Notes: generated by a model from the letters alone, not told the origin. A stretch of DNA of 43,195 nucleotides from Trebouxia sp. TZW2008 (GCA_002118135.1 BDIU01000380.1:5710-48904); one strand, 5' to 3'; shown: positions 1 through 10,549, numbered from the stretch's first letter. Numbers and translations are program-made.

Positions 1-699
1 AGAACACAAATCTGTATTCTACGCTTTTTGTCATGGTGTACAGAAACAGTACTAAATTTGATCCATCACACTGTCCCTCCGTTCCATCGTGCAGAGAACA
101 TGATGAAATCAGCGAAAACCACAATTTAGAAACCTGCTCGATCCCTAGCAAATTTGACAAATTTTGGCAGCCTATTCTGCAGAACAAGATATTGTTGAAC
201 ATTCCCTTGGCCTGATCAGATTTTGAGCTCCGTGTGGCTGCACTGCGTCATCATAAACACAGCTAAGAATGTCCTCACACGATTCATTCAGCTGGAATGC
301 AACTCCCATGTCATGACCCCAATATGACTCTTGCCCTGCGGAACTTAGGCGTTGGGTAATCAGCACTGCTTCTATTACAAGAGTTACATTGGTATGGAGC
401 TCATGGTGCTGCGCTTTCCGTGTATGGCTTATACATTTGTCTACTTTGGTGGCCTTCAAGCTCCCCTGACTGCCGATCTGCTTGTTTGTGAGATTGCATT
501 GCATGCATGACGATGAGCAGCGCTGCCGCCTGCAATGTGCAAATCAGCAAGAAGAAGTTCCTATACAGACTGACTGTGGCCAGTTTGCGTCAGAGAAAAT
601 TGCGAAGACAGTCAATCAAACCTCACATCTTGCCCGCAAGTCATTCATTTTAGTTTTAAAACAAATTTGCGTTAAAGTTTAACAACGTTATTGCAAATA
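1..699. other. Left flank, no gene recognised
   Basis: There is no recognisable gene. The longest open frame is about 110 codons on the minus strand (172-504). It has no motif I know and no clear exon signals, so I do not call it. Confidence 0.4.
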
Positions 700-1260
700 G
701 TGCTGTAGAGGGTTGCTTGATACAGCCCGCAGACATCAGTCTGTGGGCTTCACCTTAAGCTCCAATATTGGGATTAGTTATCTCATTTTTGCAGGCTATT
801 GCTTGTAAAAGTCCACACCAATCAGTCTCCGGACTATACATCCACATCAAGCTGTGAGCACATGTCAAATTGACATTGTCTTAGTCATTGCTTCTGTTCC
901 ACCGTAGTCAGCACTACATCATTTAATTCAGATGAGTGTTTAGTTTGGTTCAGCTATGGGCTCATCTCTGCAGACTGTCGCTTGATACAGTCCGCAAGAA
1001 AGATCCCATGGGTTGTACACCATATTGAAGCTGAGAGCACATGTCAATTGACGGTATCTTAGTCATTGATTCGGATTAGCCGTAGTCAGCACTATAGCAT
1101 TCATCGGGGACAGTAGCGTTGATGCTGTGGGCTCATCTCTGCAGACTATCGCTTGACACAATCCGCAGAAATGACTGCCTGGGCTGGAAATCATCAAGCA
1201 TCTAGAATGATGAGGCTGTCACAGCCCGCACAAGTCTTTGGACTGGACATCCACTTCAGT
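700..1260 (-). repeat. Satellite family B, inverted copies
   Basis: About three degenerate units contain 'ctgcagactgtcgcttgat', 'cgtagtcagcacta' and 'gctgagagcacatgtcaa'. They are the reverse complement of the array at 20230-21510 (there 'gtcaagcgacagtctgcag' and 'gtagtgctgactacggct'). One satellite family is therefore present at both sites in opposite orientation. The block lies just outside the left arm of the long inverted repeat. No coding capacity is apparent. Confidence 0.75.
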
Positions 1261-1429
1261 GAGTGATGAGCTGACATCCTCATGCCAATGGGGAGTGCAA
1301 AGTCATTACAAAGGTTCTGTGCACCTGTAATTTCATGGTTACAATATTTACAACACTGCTGTTACATGTACCACTGCAACAGTCCTCCAGCACCCAAGCT
1401 ACTCAAGGCACAATCTATTGATGAGCTTG

Positions 1430-1925
1430 CAACAAGTTGATTCTTCAGACTTGTCCTCTCAGCTTGGCTGCCACGTTCCCAGTCAACTTCAAACTGTCAG
1501 CTCAGGTGCACACCTTTCAGCCCCGCTGCAGTTTTTGAGCCCGTCTGCAGTCAGGTTGCACTGCTGCATAGCGTCAACTCCTTTCCAGCTCTGCCTGCAT
1601 TATGTCAGCTCAGCTGCATTTTGTCAGCTCATCTGCAATTTATCTGCTCTAGCGTATTCTGTCATCTGCTGTGACATACCAGCTGCAAGACATCAGCTCA
1701 GCTATGAAGTGCAAGATCCTTTGCAATCTGTCATCTCACCCGCAGTATGTTTTCTCAGTCATGATGTGTCAGCTTGGCAGCAGTCTGTCAGCTCAGCTGC
1801 AACAGGGGTAGCTCAGCTGCTATGTGTTGCAGCACAGCTCAGCTGCTATCAGAAGGTTCAGTTGCAATTCGTCAAGTCAGCTTTCAGGTCAGCTGCAACT
1901 TGCCAGCTGAGCTGCACCCTATTAG
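1430..1925 (+). repeat. AGCT-rich minisatellite block, plus orientation
   Basis: Degenerate ~19-20 bp units read TGTCAGCTCAGCTGCA on this strand. The long open frame here (1418-1966) is Ser/Gln/Leu/Cys-rich and simply translates the repeat, so it is not a gene. The block runs without a gap into the left inverted-repeat arm. Confidence 0.85.
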
Positions 1926-2250
1926 CTCACTACATTCAACATCGCTCGTACACCACCATCAGCTGACCATGACACATGCTGCTCTTAATGAAGAAGCGCA
2001 TAACATCAATGCATGCCTAGCTGATGCGCTGATGCGCTAATGCTTGCTGCATGATAAATGCTGACCAAGACAATCATTAGTGTTACGGCCCTTGCGCTCA
2101 AAGTGCACTGGGCCCACAGCCTGATTCCCTGTCCAGTGCAGCACTCAGATGCACATGACATCAATGCATATGCTGCTGAGACTTGCTGCCCAGATGCTGC
2201 TGACTGCACCCTGAACTTTGTGATACATCATCAGTTGATGATCTGATGTC
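1925..2250 (+). repeat. Left arm of a ~325 bp long-range inverted repeat
   Basis: Reading 1925-2250 forward gives nearly the same sequence as 32876-32551 read in reverse complement. Shared stretches include 'atcgctcgtacaccaccatc', 'gctcttaatgaagaagcgca', 'gcccacagcctgattccctg' and 'catcatcagttgatgatctg'. Hand alignment suggests about 90 % identity. Similarity stops at about 2250, where CpG-richer unique sequence begins. Outside both arms lies minisatellite in mirror orientation. The arms may be terminal repeats of a large element or two members of a dispersed family. Confidence 0.85.
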
Positions 2251-3471
2251 CTTTCAACAAGGCCCTTAAATCGATTGAAACATCGCTTTGTACCAGTCAG
2301 AAGTCCTCTCGTCCCATAGACAGGGGAGTTTCGGAGGGTCGGGCTGGCTTGTGTGTTGTACACTACTCCGTATGCATGTCTGTGCATAGTTTCGCTTCAA
2401 CCGATCGAGTCGAGCTTTCGTCAACTTTGCGAACTTCACACGCAAGTGTCGCGAAAAACATTGCTAAGTCGCCGTCTAATCAACCTTGAGCAAGCTGAAC
2501 GCCGCACGCTAGCTTATGATCGACTCACGCCCGGTTGTTCGACTTTTCGAACAACATTGGGCACTTCATTGGTAACACTCGATCACACCGTAATTACGCT
2601 TGACCGATCAAAATCGTCGATGTCAACCCAAATGATCGCTGCAATGAAGTAGTTGCGACGTAACACATCGATCACACCGTAACTTCGCTTACAGCTCCAA
2701 AGTTGTAAAAATTGTATACTGGTTTTTACGTGAGTGTTTTCATTATTGATTCCATCTTGTGTCTTAGTTCTAATTTTGCCTTTCTTAATGGGTAACATGC
2801 AATCGATTGATATATTCGATTAATTTTGTGTCAATGTGTAGGTTTGCTGAAACACATCATTACGTGCGCTGGCCCGAGTTGAACGGGATTGCACTGATGA
2901 GGCAAAGCCCTCATGAACAAATCCTGAGTAGTTTTGCAGATTGCGAATTTATTCTCTGACATTTTTCAGACTGTCAAATTGTTCAAATCGTTCCAACTTT
3001 CAAATTGTTCCAGCCTCGCAGACAAATCTTGCATGTGAGAATTTGTTGTTGGTAGTACTTAATTAATCGAAGTATTTGTAAACTTGCAATTTAAAAGGTT
3101 TTGACGTGCCAACCTTGCCAGCATGTCAACATCGATTCTGGTGACAACTGTGTGCCTTTGAGCTCTTGCCCAGACATGACCCCAAGAGCTTGAGCCGCTC
3201 AATCATGGATAGCCCAAGCCTTGCCTTTTTTTGTTTCTGAGCAGTGCAGCATGTGGTCTAAGCATGGGATGACCACATATGGATTGTACATTTATTTTGC
3301 GCTGTTGCTTACAGCATGAGCTTGCCGCATTTCTTCTTGAGGTTGTTCCTTCAATGCTGCTTGTGCTTATTGGCTGCTGCAAAGTCTCCTACACTCATTT
3401 TGGCGGATTTTACGATTTCACTTAGGCAGTTTCTCAGCGTCAACAGTTTCTCATGTCACCTCATATTTTGA
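2251..3471. other. Unique spacer, CpG-richer then AT-rich
   Basis: The part at 2251-2700 is visibly richer in CG dinucleotides than its surroundings. It holds a near-exact direct repeat, 'cgatcacaccgtaa(t/c)t(a/t)cgctt', at about 2580 and 2669. From 2700 to 3471 the sequence is AT-rich with no recognisable gene. It may include the promoter of the methyltransferase gene, but I see no specific element. Confidence 0.4.
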
Positions 3472-4560
3472 ATGTCGACATACATCGATCTGTTCAGTGG
3501 TATCGGTGGATTCGCCCTGGCCCTACATAACATTTCGCAGCCGCGGCTATACTGTGATATCGAACCCTCTAGTCAGAAACTTTTGATCAAACTTGTCCAA
3601 AATGAGTCATTACCACCAGCTCCCGTGATTTGCGATGTCAGAGAGGTGCGCAAAGCTGTCATGCCTCATCTACGCTTCCATATGATCGCAGCTGGTTTCC
3701 CTTGCATCGGCTTTTCGGGCGCAGGCCAGCGCAAAGGGTTCATGAACAAGGATAGCAGTCTTTTCTACGAGCTGCTGCGAATCACGAAAGAGTTCGGGCC
3801 AAAGCTTGTCTTCATGGAAAACACTCCACAGATCGTGGCATCAGGGGGTATGCACGTGATCGCGGTCGAGTTCAGCAAGCTCGCGTATGATCTTGATTGG
3901 ATTGTGCTGCCGGCATTCTCCGTTGGTGCTCATCACGCAAGGTTCAGATGGTACTGCTTGGCTTGGAAGAGAGGGTGCAATCACACGTGGAACATACCGT
4001 TCACAAAGGGTTTCGACTGGCCAAAGGAACCTTCGGTCAAAGATCGTATGGTAAAGACCAGAAGCAAACACGACTCCGAGCGTTTGGGCATGCTCGGCAA
4101 CGCGATCGTTCCCGATGCAGGTCGCCGAGCGTTTATAATATTAGTAAGCGGTTTTCGAACAGGAGCGACATCAGAATTGATGCTAACGCCACCAGCTACA
4201 TGTGACATGCAACGGAGCAGAACATGGGAGCATTGCGGAGCCTTCATCAATAACCGATTATACAAGAAAAAGTGCAACAAATACCCCAAACCTGACCTGA
4301 AGTTGGAGTTTCTCGCCACCAAACCGATCATTCCTTATAAACGCATCAGACGAGAGCTAGTCACGCAAGCTTCTAAACAACTCTGGGCTACGCCACGTCA
4401 AAGTGTGCGTTTTCCTTCCAGGACTCTGACAGCGCGCACATTGTCGGACCTTCCCACACAGCTGGCTTTCGAAAAGCATACTCCCACAGGCAATCGTTTC
4501 GTGAATCCACGATTCGTGGAGCAATTGATGGGATACCCAAAGGACTGGACAAAGTTTTAA
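3472..4560 (+). CDS. DNA (cytosine-5) methyltransferase, virus-like
   Basis: This intact 362-residue frame encodes a C5 DNA methyltransferase, which transfers a methyl group from S-adenosylmethionine to carbon 5 of cytosine. Visible motifs are: motif I DLFSGIGGF at residues 6-14 (cofactor site); CDIEP at 28-32; motif IV PCIGFS at 77-82 with catalytic Cys78; motif VI ENTP at 116-119; a motif VIII-like HARFRW at 155-160; and LGNAIVP at 208-214, which resembles motif X. The C-terminus has ATPR (306-309), then NPRFVEQLMGYPKDW. In cellular enzymes motif X normally follows the target-recognition region. Here it precedes about 150 residues that probably recognise the target, an arrangement I associate with phage and algal-virus enzymes (inference). 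There are no introns and no extra plant DNMT domains such as BAH, chromo or UBA. The ATG fits, because motif I starts five codons later. The gene is CpG-rich relative to its flanks. Target sequence and activity are unknown. Confidence 0.9.
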   Translation: MSTYIDLFSGIGGFALALHNISQPRLYCDIEPSSQKLLIKLVQNESLPPAPVICDVREVRKAVMPHLRFHMIAAGFPCIGFSGAGQRKGFMNKDSSLFYELLRITKEFGPKLVFMENTPQIVASGGMHVIAVEFSKLAYDLDWIVLPAFSVGAHHARFRWYCLAWKRGCNHTWNIPFTKGFDWPKEPSVKDRMVKTRSKHDSERLGMLGNAIVPDAGRRAFIILVSGFRTGATSELMLTPPATCDMQRSRTWEHCGAFINNRLYKKKCNKYPKPDLKLEFLATKPIIPYKRIRRELVTQASKQLWATPRQSVRFPSRTLTARTLSDLPTQLAFEKHTPTGNRFVNPRFVEQLMGYPKDWTKF

Positions 4561-5540
4561 GCATTGTCGCTAGAATGCGTGTGGTGGCGGGCTTGCTATA
4601 GCTGCCAACGGATGTTTGATGCAAGGCATCCAAGCCACTATGCTGTCAGCCTCCATTCGCAGTCCCAAACCATGTGTTTGGGACAACTAAAGTTTTGGGG
4701 GGAAAAAAAAACTGTAAGGCTCAGACTGCAGCAACGGCAGTCCCCGACGTTGGACCCACTGGCTAGATGACTTTTCATCACAAAAGTCACTGAGAAATGT
4801 TCATGCTTGATTGTAACATGTTAAGCCACCTCATGCAACACTTTTGCAGTGTCACCCAGGGTTCGCAGCTCACACCTGCGCACAGGTGAGTGCATGCAGC
4901 CTGAATTATGCTAAGTGCGTGAAAGGCTATGTGTTTGGGTGACCACACTCCTAGGTGTTGTATCAGAAGGTCATGAGCCCAAAGCAGCCTCCCCAAGAAT
5001 GTGGTCATCTCTACACAACCTTCAACATTAGCTCGGATGCAAGCCCCATGACATGATCACACTCCCCCACCCTAGGGAGGTGAGGCTGGTCTAGTAGAAT
5101 TGCCTCAGAGTGAACATCTAAGAGTGGGCACCTTATTCATAACACAAGTTCTCCCCTCCCTATCACTATTGGTTGCTCATGGCTGCGTTACCCTATGATA
5201 AAACATCTAGGACTATGGTCACCAAGCACTGCAAATAGACAGAGTCGCAGGCTTGCTCACAACCCAGCCTTCGGCCCAGCCCTGCACTCTGCATGTTCAG
5301 AGAAATGGTGTGGTCATGACATGGCATTTGCATCTAATCTGTTTCAGTGCCAACCCACCTAGGTGGGTTAGTTCAAGGCAATGCAGCCTAATCAACCCCA
5401 AGTGTGGTCATGACATAAGACCCAGCTTGGGGCATGCACAAGAGGATGTACCCAAGCCTGCATTGCCGCAGTCACCTGAGAGTGTGGTCACCTTGGGACA
5501 TGCATACAAGCTGGCAGCTTGTATGTTATCATGAATCCAG
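4561..5540. repeat. Degenerate TGTGGTCA-containing repeat tract
   Basis: No gene is seen. From about 4830 onward, short related segments recur, including 'tgtggtcatgacat', 'gtgtggtcaccttggg' and 'gtgaccacactcctagg', at roughly 60-130 bp spacing in both orientations. The tract includes a perfect 18 bp palindrome, AACCCACCTAGGTGGGTT, at 5352-5369. It overlaps the 3' end of the recombinase frame, which suggests that this end of the frame is not genuine coding sequence. Confidence 0.5.
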
Positions 5541-6406
5541 CTGCGTAAATCCACTTGCTGTTGGGGAGATCCATTGATACTGGGCTTGTGTCTGGGTTGA
5601 ATGACACATCTGCCTTGCCAGCTNNTGCGCCTTGCATACATGGCAAACCCGCTGTGAGTATATGGTCGGCCTGTAGAGTTTTCCAAGAACAGATAGTCTC
5701 TGGGGTGGTTCAAGAGGCTGGCTCTGAGCTCTGCTGTGAGCTCGTTGCCCAAGGACCTGCTATACAATTTTGGATTCATCCGATCTTGTGTCTTGAACTC
5801 TCTCAAGATGAGCACACCAGGTGTACTGCGATCATAAGGAAGCAAGATCTCATTTGGAGTTATCTGTTTCAAGAGAGCCTGCCTTGCAGCATCATCATCG
5901 CACTTCAGCATACGGACGGCGCATGCATGCAGATCATTTCTCAAGGGTGGGATCAAGCCTCCATAAAATGACAGCAAGAGCCTTTCTTTGCTACCCACTG
6001 GGAGTCTCTTTCTCACCTTTTGTAACTCTACATAGCTCACAAAACCTGCACGCTGCCTATCAGTTGGCACATTGTCTTTGGCTCTGTCTCTTAACACCGA
6101 ATCTAGCTTGTCATATTGCTCCAAGAACAGATCATAGCTAATTTGCTCTTTTCTCTTCAGGTCCAACAGCTTGTATACTGCCAGTATTGCTACAATCATG
6201 GTACGCTGTGTCCCAACTTCTGCATAGCTTTGCGCGATCCAATCCAGCACTTTGGTTGGATGCAGGGTCAGAACTTGGATCAGCGGCTTGTTGCCAGCTG
6301 CTGATGATATCAAGGCCAGTCTTTTGCAGTACCCTGTGCGCGTCTCCTCACTCAGGTGATCAGCTTTCAAGATGTGAGTCATGACAGGGTCCACAGTCTT
6401 GACCAT
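5408..6406 (-). pseudogene. Tyrosine recombinase/integrase, 3' part lost
   Basis: The open frame continues to 6430 with a GTG; the first ATG is at 6406 (MVKTVDPV), just after an upstream in-frame TAA. About 260 residues look genuine. An N-terminal SAM-like core-binding region (LS..T...Y, then a Thr-rich helix) leads to DRQRAGFVSYVELQKV. Box I follows as GLIPPLRNDLHACAV, with the presumed catalytic Arg. Then come REFKTQD (the beta-hairpin Lys) and NHPRDYLFLENSTGRPYT. The PPLRND, KT and PR-YLF signatures are what I know from integrases of virophages and Polinton-like viruses. The C-terminal HxxR and Tyr nucleophile are missing. The frame meets two N's at 5624-5625, and what follows does not resemble an integrase. 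As given, the product should be inactive. The loss may be real or an assembly join. Such enzymes insert circular or linear DNA elements into the host genome. Confidence 0.8.
5624..5625. other. Two-base N gap
   Basis: Two undetermined bases interrupt the recombinase frame exactly where homology ends. On the minus strand a second frame beyond the N's stays open for about 42 codons (to about 5493) and looks as protein-like as the first. Sequence on the two sides may not be contiguous in the genome. Confidence 0.9.
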
Positions 6407-6430
6407 GCAGTTTGTGCCTTCTGTGTCCAC

Positions 6431-7139
6431 ATGTGATTAAATTACAAATTTGTGTTTAGAGTTGGTAAGCCAAATTCAATTTTAAAGTTACAATCAAACG
6501 TTTGTATTTTCTCTTGATTCCGGTTTCACTCCTGACAATTTTATGAAATCACAAATCGATTTGGAATATATTTGTTGTCAATTCACAAACATTGATTCCT
6601 GTAAGCTTGAACAAACAACTGTCAACATCAACATCAAAACACAAGTCCAAAAACAAACTTGTACAAATCTGTTCCAATCAAGGTCAACAATGCACTGATC
6701 TGTGTGCTTGCCATCTTGCCAGTCTACTATCAACTGTTACCAGACTGGTTTTCATAGCTAGCCATTTTGGCAAAATTGCAGCTGATCTGTTGTTCGATGA
6801 AGGATTGTTGCAGATGATGCAAGATGAAGTGCATCAATACTCTAACTGGACCACTACAACCATGTCATGAGGTGCCCACAGTATTGTGCAACCTTGGGCA
6901 ATATCTGAAACATGATGATACGATGTGCAGCCTGTCACAGCTGTTGTTGAATTTGCTGACAGGTGGCAAGAGTGGCAAGCAGTTTTATAATTCAAGTTGG
7001 ACTGCCTGTTTTGGTACATTTTCAGTAGGACGCTCCCATGTCTCAGTAGATTGGCAACTTTGTATCAACGCCTCCAAATTTGAATTTGGCAACCTGAATG
7101 AAGTACCTGAGCTTGTAATTCATGTTAGAAACCAGCTCG
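6431..7139. other. AT-rich spacer, no gene seen
   Basis: Open frames here are short and featureless. The part next to 6430 would hold the recombinase promoter, but I see no defined element. Confidence 0.4.
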
Positions 7140-7440
7140 GTTTCTAACAAGAGTATCCTGATCAACAATACTCCAATGGCGCAATTGTATTTGTCTCAGA
7201 TTCATCATCACTTCCCTTTATGTGATTGAGTGCGGCAAATGTAAAGTGCAACAAGCTGTTTGTATCATTGCCTACAAATTTGAAGGCAATATTTTGATGA
7301 CCATATTGCAAAATTTGATGGCACATTTGATTGTTGTATATTTCTGTCCTAATGTTGTCATGCAGTTGCCAAGTGTAGACTGCAAAGACAACAACTAAAA
7401 TCACAGTTGTTGTTTCTGGGACTAGGCTTGAAAACAAATT
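7140..7440 (-). repeat. Family D repeat, copy 1 (partial)
   Basis: This is the first of four related copies. On the minus strand it keeps an open frame of about 90 codons (7162-7437) with LVPETTTVILVVVFAVYT near its start and ILQYGHQNI in the middle. Copy 2 has matching text beginning about 297 bp later, so the two are in tandem. Confidence 0.7.
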
Positions 7441-8045
7441 TCTTGGACAGTGCCCTGATCAACAGTTGCACAATTGTATTTGTCTCGAATCATCATCACT
7501 TCCCATTATGTGACTGAGTGCGACAAATGCAAAGTGCAACAAGCTGTTTTCATCATTCATTACAAATTTGAAGCCAATATTTTGATGACCATATTGCAAG
7601 ATTTGATTTAGCATTTGACGGATGTGTATTTCTGTCCTAATCTGGTCATACAGTTGGCAAGTGTAGACTGCAAAGACATCGACTAGAATCACAGCTGTTG
7701 TTTCTGGGACCAAATTGTAGAAACCAAATTCTTGGACAGTGATTCTCATTGGAATCAAACAAAAGGAAACTGGGTGTACACATCAGTTTGTCGTAATAGT
7801 GTGATTGTTCAGCAATGCCACTGCCAAAATAACGTCAAAGCAACTTATCAAAATTTGATTGACAACCAAATTGAATTGATTAGAATCCAAATTTGCAATT
7901 CTGCTTGCAGACTCAAATTGGTCATTTAGATGATCGACCAAATCGCACGTTTCAAACTTGACTCTTTACATAACTTCACAACAAGCAAGCCCTTGGTAAC
8001 ACAATTTGATACTTCCATTCCTACCTATTCTATGACATACATGGG
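7440..8045 (-). repeat. Family D repeat, copy 2 (full length, ~600 bp)
   Basis: The copy aligns with 8670-9250 along its length. On the minus strand it has an ATG-started frame at 7459-7758 (MRITVQEFGFYNLVPETTAV). A second, upstream open stretch, in a different frame, ends near 7745 and includes DLVDHLNDQFESASRIANLD. That upstream stretch is broken by a stop before the ATG. The encoded text is related to copy 1, but hand comparison suggests protein identity no better than DNA identity, so I see no sign of selection. Its origin is unknown. Confidence 0.65.
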
Positions 8046-8669
8046 ACTTCTCACACACCCCAGAGATACAGTCTGATCCAAGGCCTTTTACGAAGTATAA
8101 TATTCCCACTTTCTACTCCTTTTAGAGACAAATGCCTAGTGGCATCCCATAAACCCATCACAGTCACTCTGACAAGCGTCTGAAGAGTCGATCCTCCCCG
8201 ACCAAGAAAGTGAACATTTGGATGAGCAGAGATAGAAAGGCACAGAGCAGTAACAGACAACATGGGCTTTGCAATATTTCCAAAAACAGTCCCAAAAGTG
8301 TCTCACAGACATCACACAGACATCCCCACAGAAGCCCCCTAAAAGACTCCATGCCTATCCACGACTATTGCAACGCCTGCCAGACGATGTCCCGTAAAAT
8401 CAAAACTGTCCACAAAAACCTGAGAAAAATAAACAAAAAAAGCCGAAGAATATGGGAAGGGATGAGCACTCTATCAGCAGTCCCTCAAAAAAGGATGTCT
8501 TTCCTCACCAACAATATCTGACTCAACATTCCAACAGCACCCTCATAGACTTCTCACATCGAATCACACGCGCTTCTCACAATACATCCACATTCAAGAC
8601 ACATCATAGACACCATTCAGACACTCTGTGCCAGAGCTTGACATACTCCCACTACTACCAGCTCGGTTT
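8046..8669. other. Unique sequence between family D copies
   Basis: It separates copies 2 and 3 and has no match elsewhere in the window. The plus strand has a 103-codon basic frame (8210-8521) that resembles no family I know; the minus strand has a short hydrophobic frame (8164-8352). Neither is convincing. Confidence 0.35.
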
Positions 8670-9250
8670 TCTGGCTTTGTCTCAGACTCATCATTATTTC
8701 CCTTTATGTGACTGAATGCGACAAATGCAAAGAGCGACAAGCTGTGTTAATCATTCACTACAAATACGCAGCCAGTTATTTGACCATATTGCCATATTAT
8801 TTTTAGCGTTGCCGGATGTGTATTTCTATCCTGATGTTGTCAATCAATTGGCAAGTGTAGACTGCAAAGACATCGACTGAAATCACAGTTGTTGTTTCTA
8901 GGATCAAGTTGTAGACACATAGTTCTTGGATGGTGATTCGCATTGTAATGTAACCCAATGAAACTGGGTGTTCACATCACATTGTCGTAACAATGTTATT
9001 GTCAAAGCAACTTACCAAAAAAGATTGACAGCCAAATTGCATTGCTTATTAGAATCCAAGTTTGCGATTCTGCTTGCAGACTCAAATTGGTCATTTAAGT
9101 GATCGACCAAATTGCATGTTTCAAATTTGGCAATGCCTGATTGTCAGTTGCAAATTTGCTTGCCAGCTGCCACATAACTTCACAACAAGTAAGCCCTTGG
9201 CAACACAAAATGATACTTCCATTCTTACCTATCCTATGACATCCAGGGGA
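8670..9250 (-). repeat. Family D repeat, copy 3 (decayed)
   Basis: It is collinear with 7440-8045. The minus-strand frames are broken by stops in the region matching ILQYGHQNI. Where copy 2 has TTTTGATAAGT, this copy has TTTTTGGTAAGT, a good splice-donor match. The original element may therefore have had an exon-intron boundary there. Confidence 0.65.
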
Positions 9251-9299
9251 CAATACCAACAACATCCACCACTTGCTACATCTGCCCATGCCTCAACTA

Positions 9300-9480
9300 T
9301 GGATCGGGGCTGCAAACAGGAAGCCATTTGATGGTGATAAGCCCTCTGCCTTCTCTTGGCATCATGCCCTCTTGTGCAGCTGCAGCGGAGTACAGGGCTG
9401 TCTCCAAGGCCCCATTGAGCATTCTATTTTGGTCTGACTCGCGCTTCAAGCTGCGCAGTGAGTTGAGCTCTATCTGCTAG
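9300..9480 (+). pseudogene. Possible Copia-type RNase H remnant
   Basis: One plus-strand frame gives IMPSCAAAAEYRAVSKAPLS, which resembles the S-x-AEAEYxAL motif of Copia retrotransposon RNase H. A frame-shifted PSAFSW lies just upstream, resembling the GGAISW motif. A decayed second copy of the same ~110 bp lies at 10368-10480. The match is short and could be chance. Confidence 0.25.
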
Positions 9481-9784
9481 CAAATGGGTAAAACCCTTCC
9501 TAGGCAGACAATTCTGAACAGCAAATTGCAGTTCCTGATTTCGGTGAATGATTGATTGATTTCAGAAAATTCTGTTTCTGTAAAATGCCAGGATTTTGCA
9601 AAGTTGCTTGGGGCAAATTTGGAAGTCTCAATGATTTATAAATATTGAGAAATTTTTGCCACATACAACGAACTGTGGTGTTGCCTTTCTGCCTTGGGAC
9701 CAAGGGAGGGGATATGAAGCACCAAAGGGAAGTTACACAAATACTCTGGTAAGCATTATTCATCAGCATGCCCTTAAGTGCATG

Positions 9785-9965
9785 AAATGATTTTGCAGAA
9801 ATTTTCATTTGTCTCAACTCATAATTATTTCCTCTTAATGGATGACGCAATAAGAACGATGCAAAGAGCAACAACAAGCTTTTTGCATCACCCTTACCAA
9901 AATTTCAGTCAGCTTTCTGCTCACTCAGTTGTAATATTGCATCCACAGGTCCAGATTTACATATT
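9785..9965. repeat. Family D repeat, copy 4 (diverged fragment)
   Basis: Similarity to the start of the other copies is visible: 'tttgtctcaactcataattatttcc', then 'gacgcaataagaacgatgcaaagagcaacaa', and a CATCAC / TACCAAAATTT segment. It is too diverged to set exact ends. Confidence 0.45.
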
Positions 9966-10367
9966 CCTGGACTGAACAAATCTATCACCATTTGCCAACA
10001 GCCTCAGCCAAATTGGAAACAGACTAAAGAAATTGCATAACGACAGCTTGCTGGTTTGAACTTAACACCAAAGCTTGCTGTTGGGTTGTGCCGGTCTGAC
10101 TCGCAAAGGCTATATATACTGAGCTACAGCACTTGGTGGAACCCAGAGATGGCCATCACAATTTGTGCAAGCGGGATAACCCGGCTTTGTGTGCAGTGTT
10201 GTCTGCAAATCTAGCTGGTTGCTGCTGTACACTTGCCCCTTATTGCAAGCAAGCTATCAACAACAGCATCAGGCCTTTTTGTTTTGACATGTTGTCTGAC
10301 ACACAAGGAGTTGAGGTCTGGCGTTTGCCCCATCTGTTCAAGCATCAGCTATTGATTCAAATTTGCA

Positions 10368-10480
10368 ACCTAGAAGCCATTTGATCGTGGTAAGCCCTCT
10401 TCCTCTGCTCCCTGCATGATGTCCTCTTGTGCAACAGCTGCAGAGTACAAACCCTGTATGACCCCCTTGAGCAATAGCAA
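10368..10480 (+). repeat. Direct repeat of 9322-9440
   Basis: Shared text includes 'agaagccatttgat', 'gtaagccctct', 'tgtcctcttgtgca' and 'gctgcagagtac'. The copy has small deletions. It is probably part of the same decayed element as the 9.3-9.5 kb remnant. Confidence 0.6.
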
Positions 10481-10530
10481 AGGCTCCACTAAAAGATGTC
10501 CCCCTTGAGCAATAGCAAAGGCTCCACTAG
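10462..10530. repeat. 38 bp tandem duplication
   Basis: The stretch beginning 'cccccttgagcaatagcaaa' and ending '...ggctccacta' occurs at 10462 and again 38 bp later with no mismatch in 30 bases. This looks like a recent local slippage event. Confidence 0.9.
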
Positions 10531-10549
10531 AAGAGGAAGAGTTGCAATG

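Noticed and set aside
172..504. 110-codon minus-strand frame near the left edge
   Set aside because: No domain, no splice context and no composition that stands out.
1418..1966. 182-codon open frame rich in SSAxxCQLSC
   Set aside because: It is the translation of the CAGCTCAGCTGCA minisatellite. The same peptide pattern appears wherever the repeat occurs, including 11078-11474 and 30716-31231.
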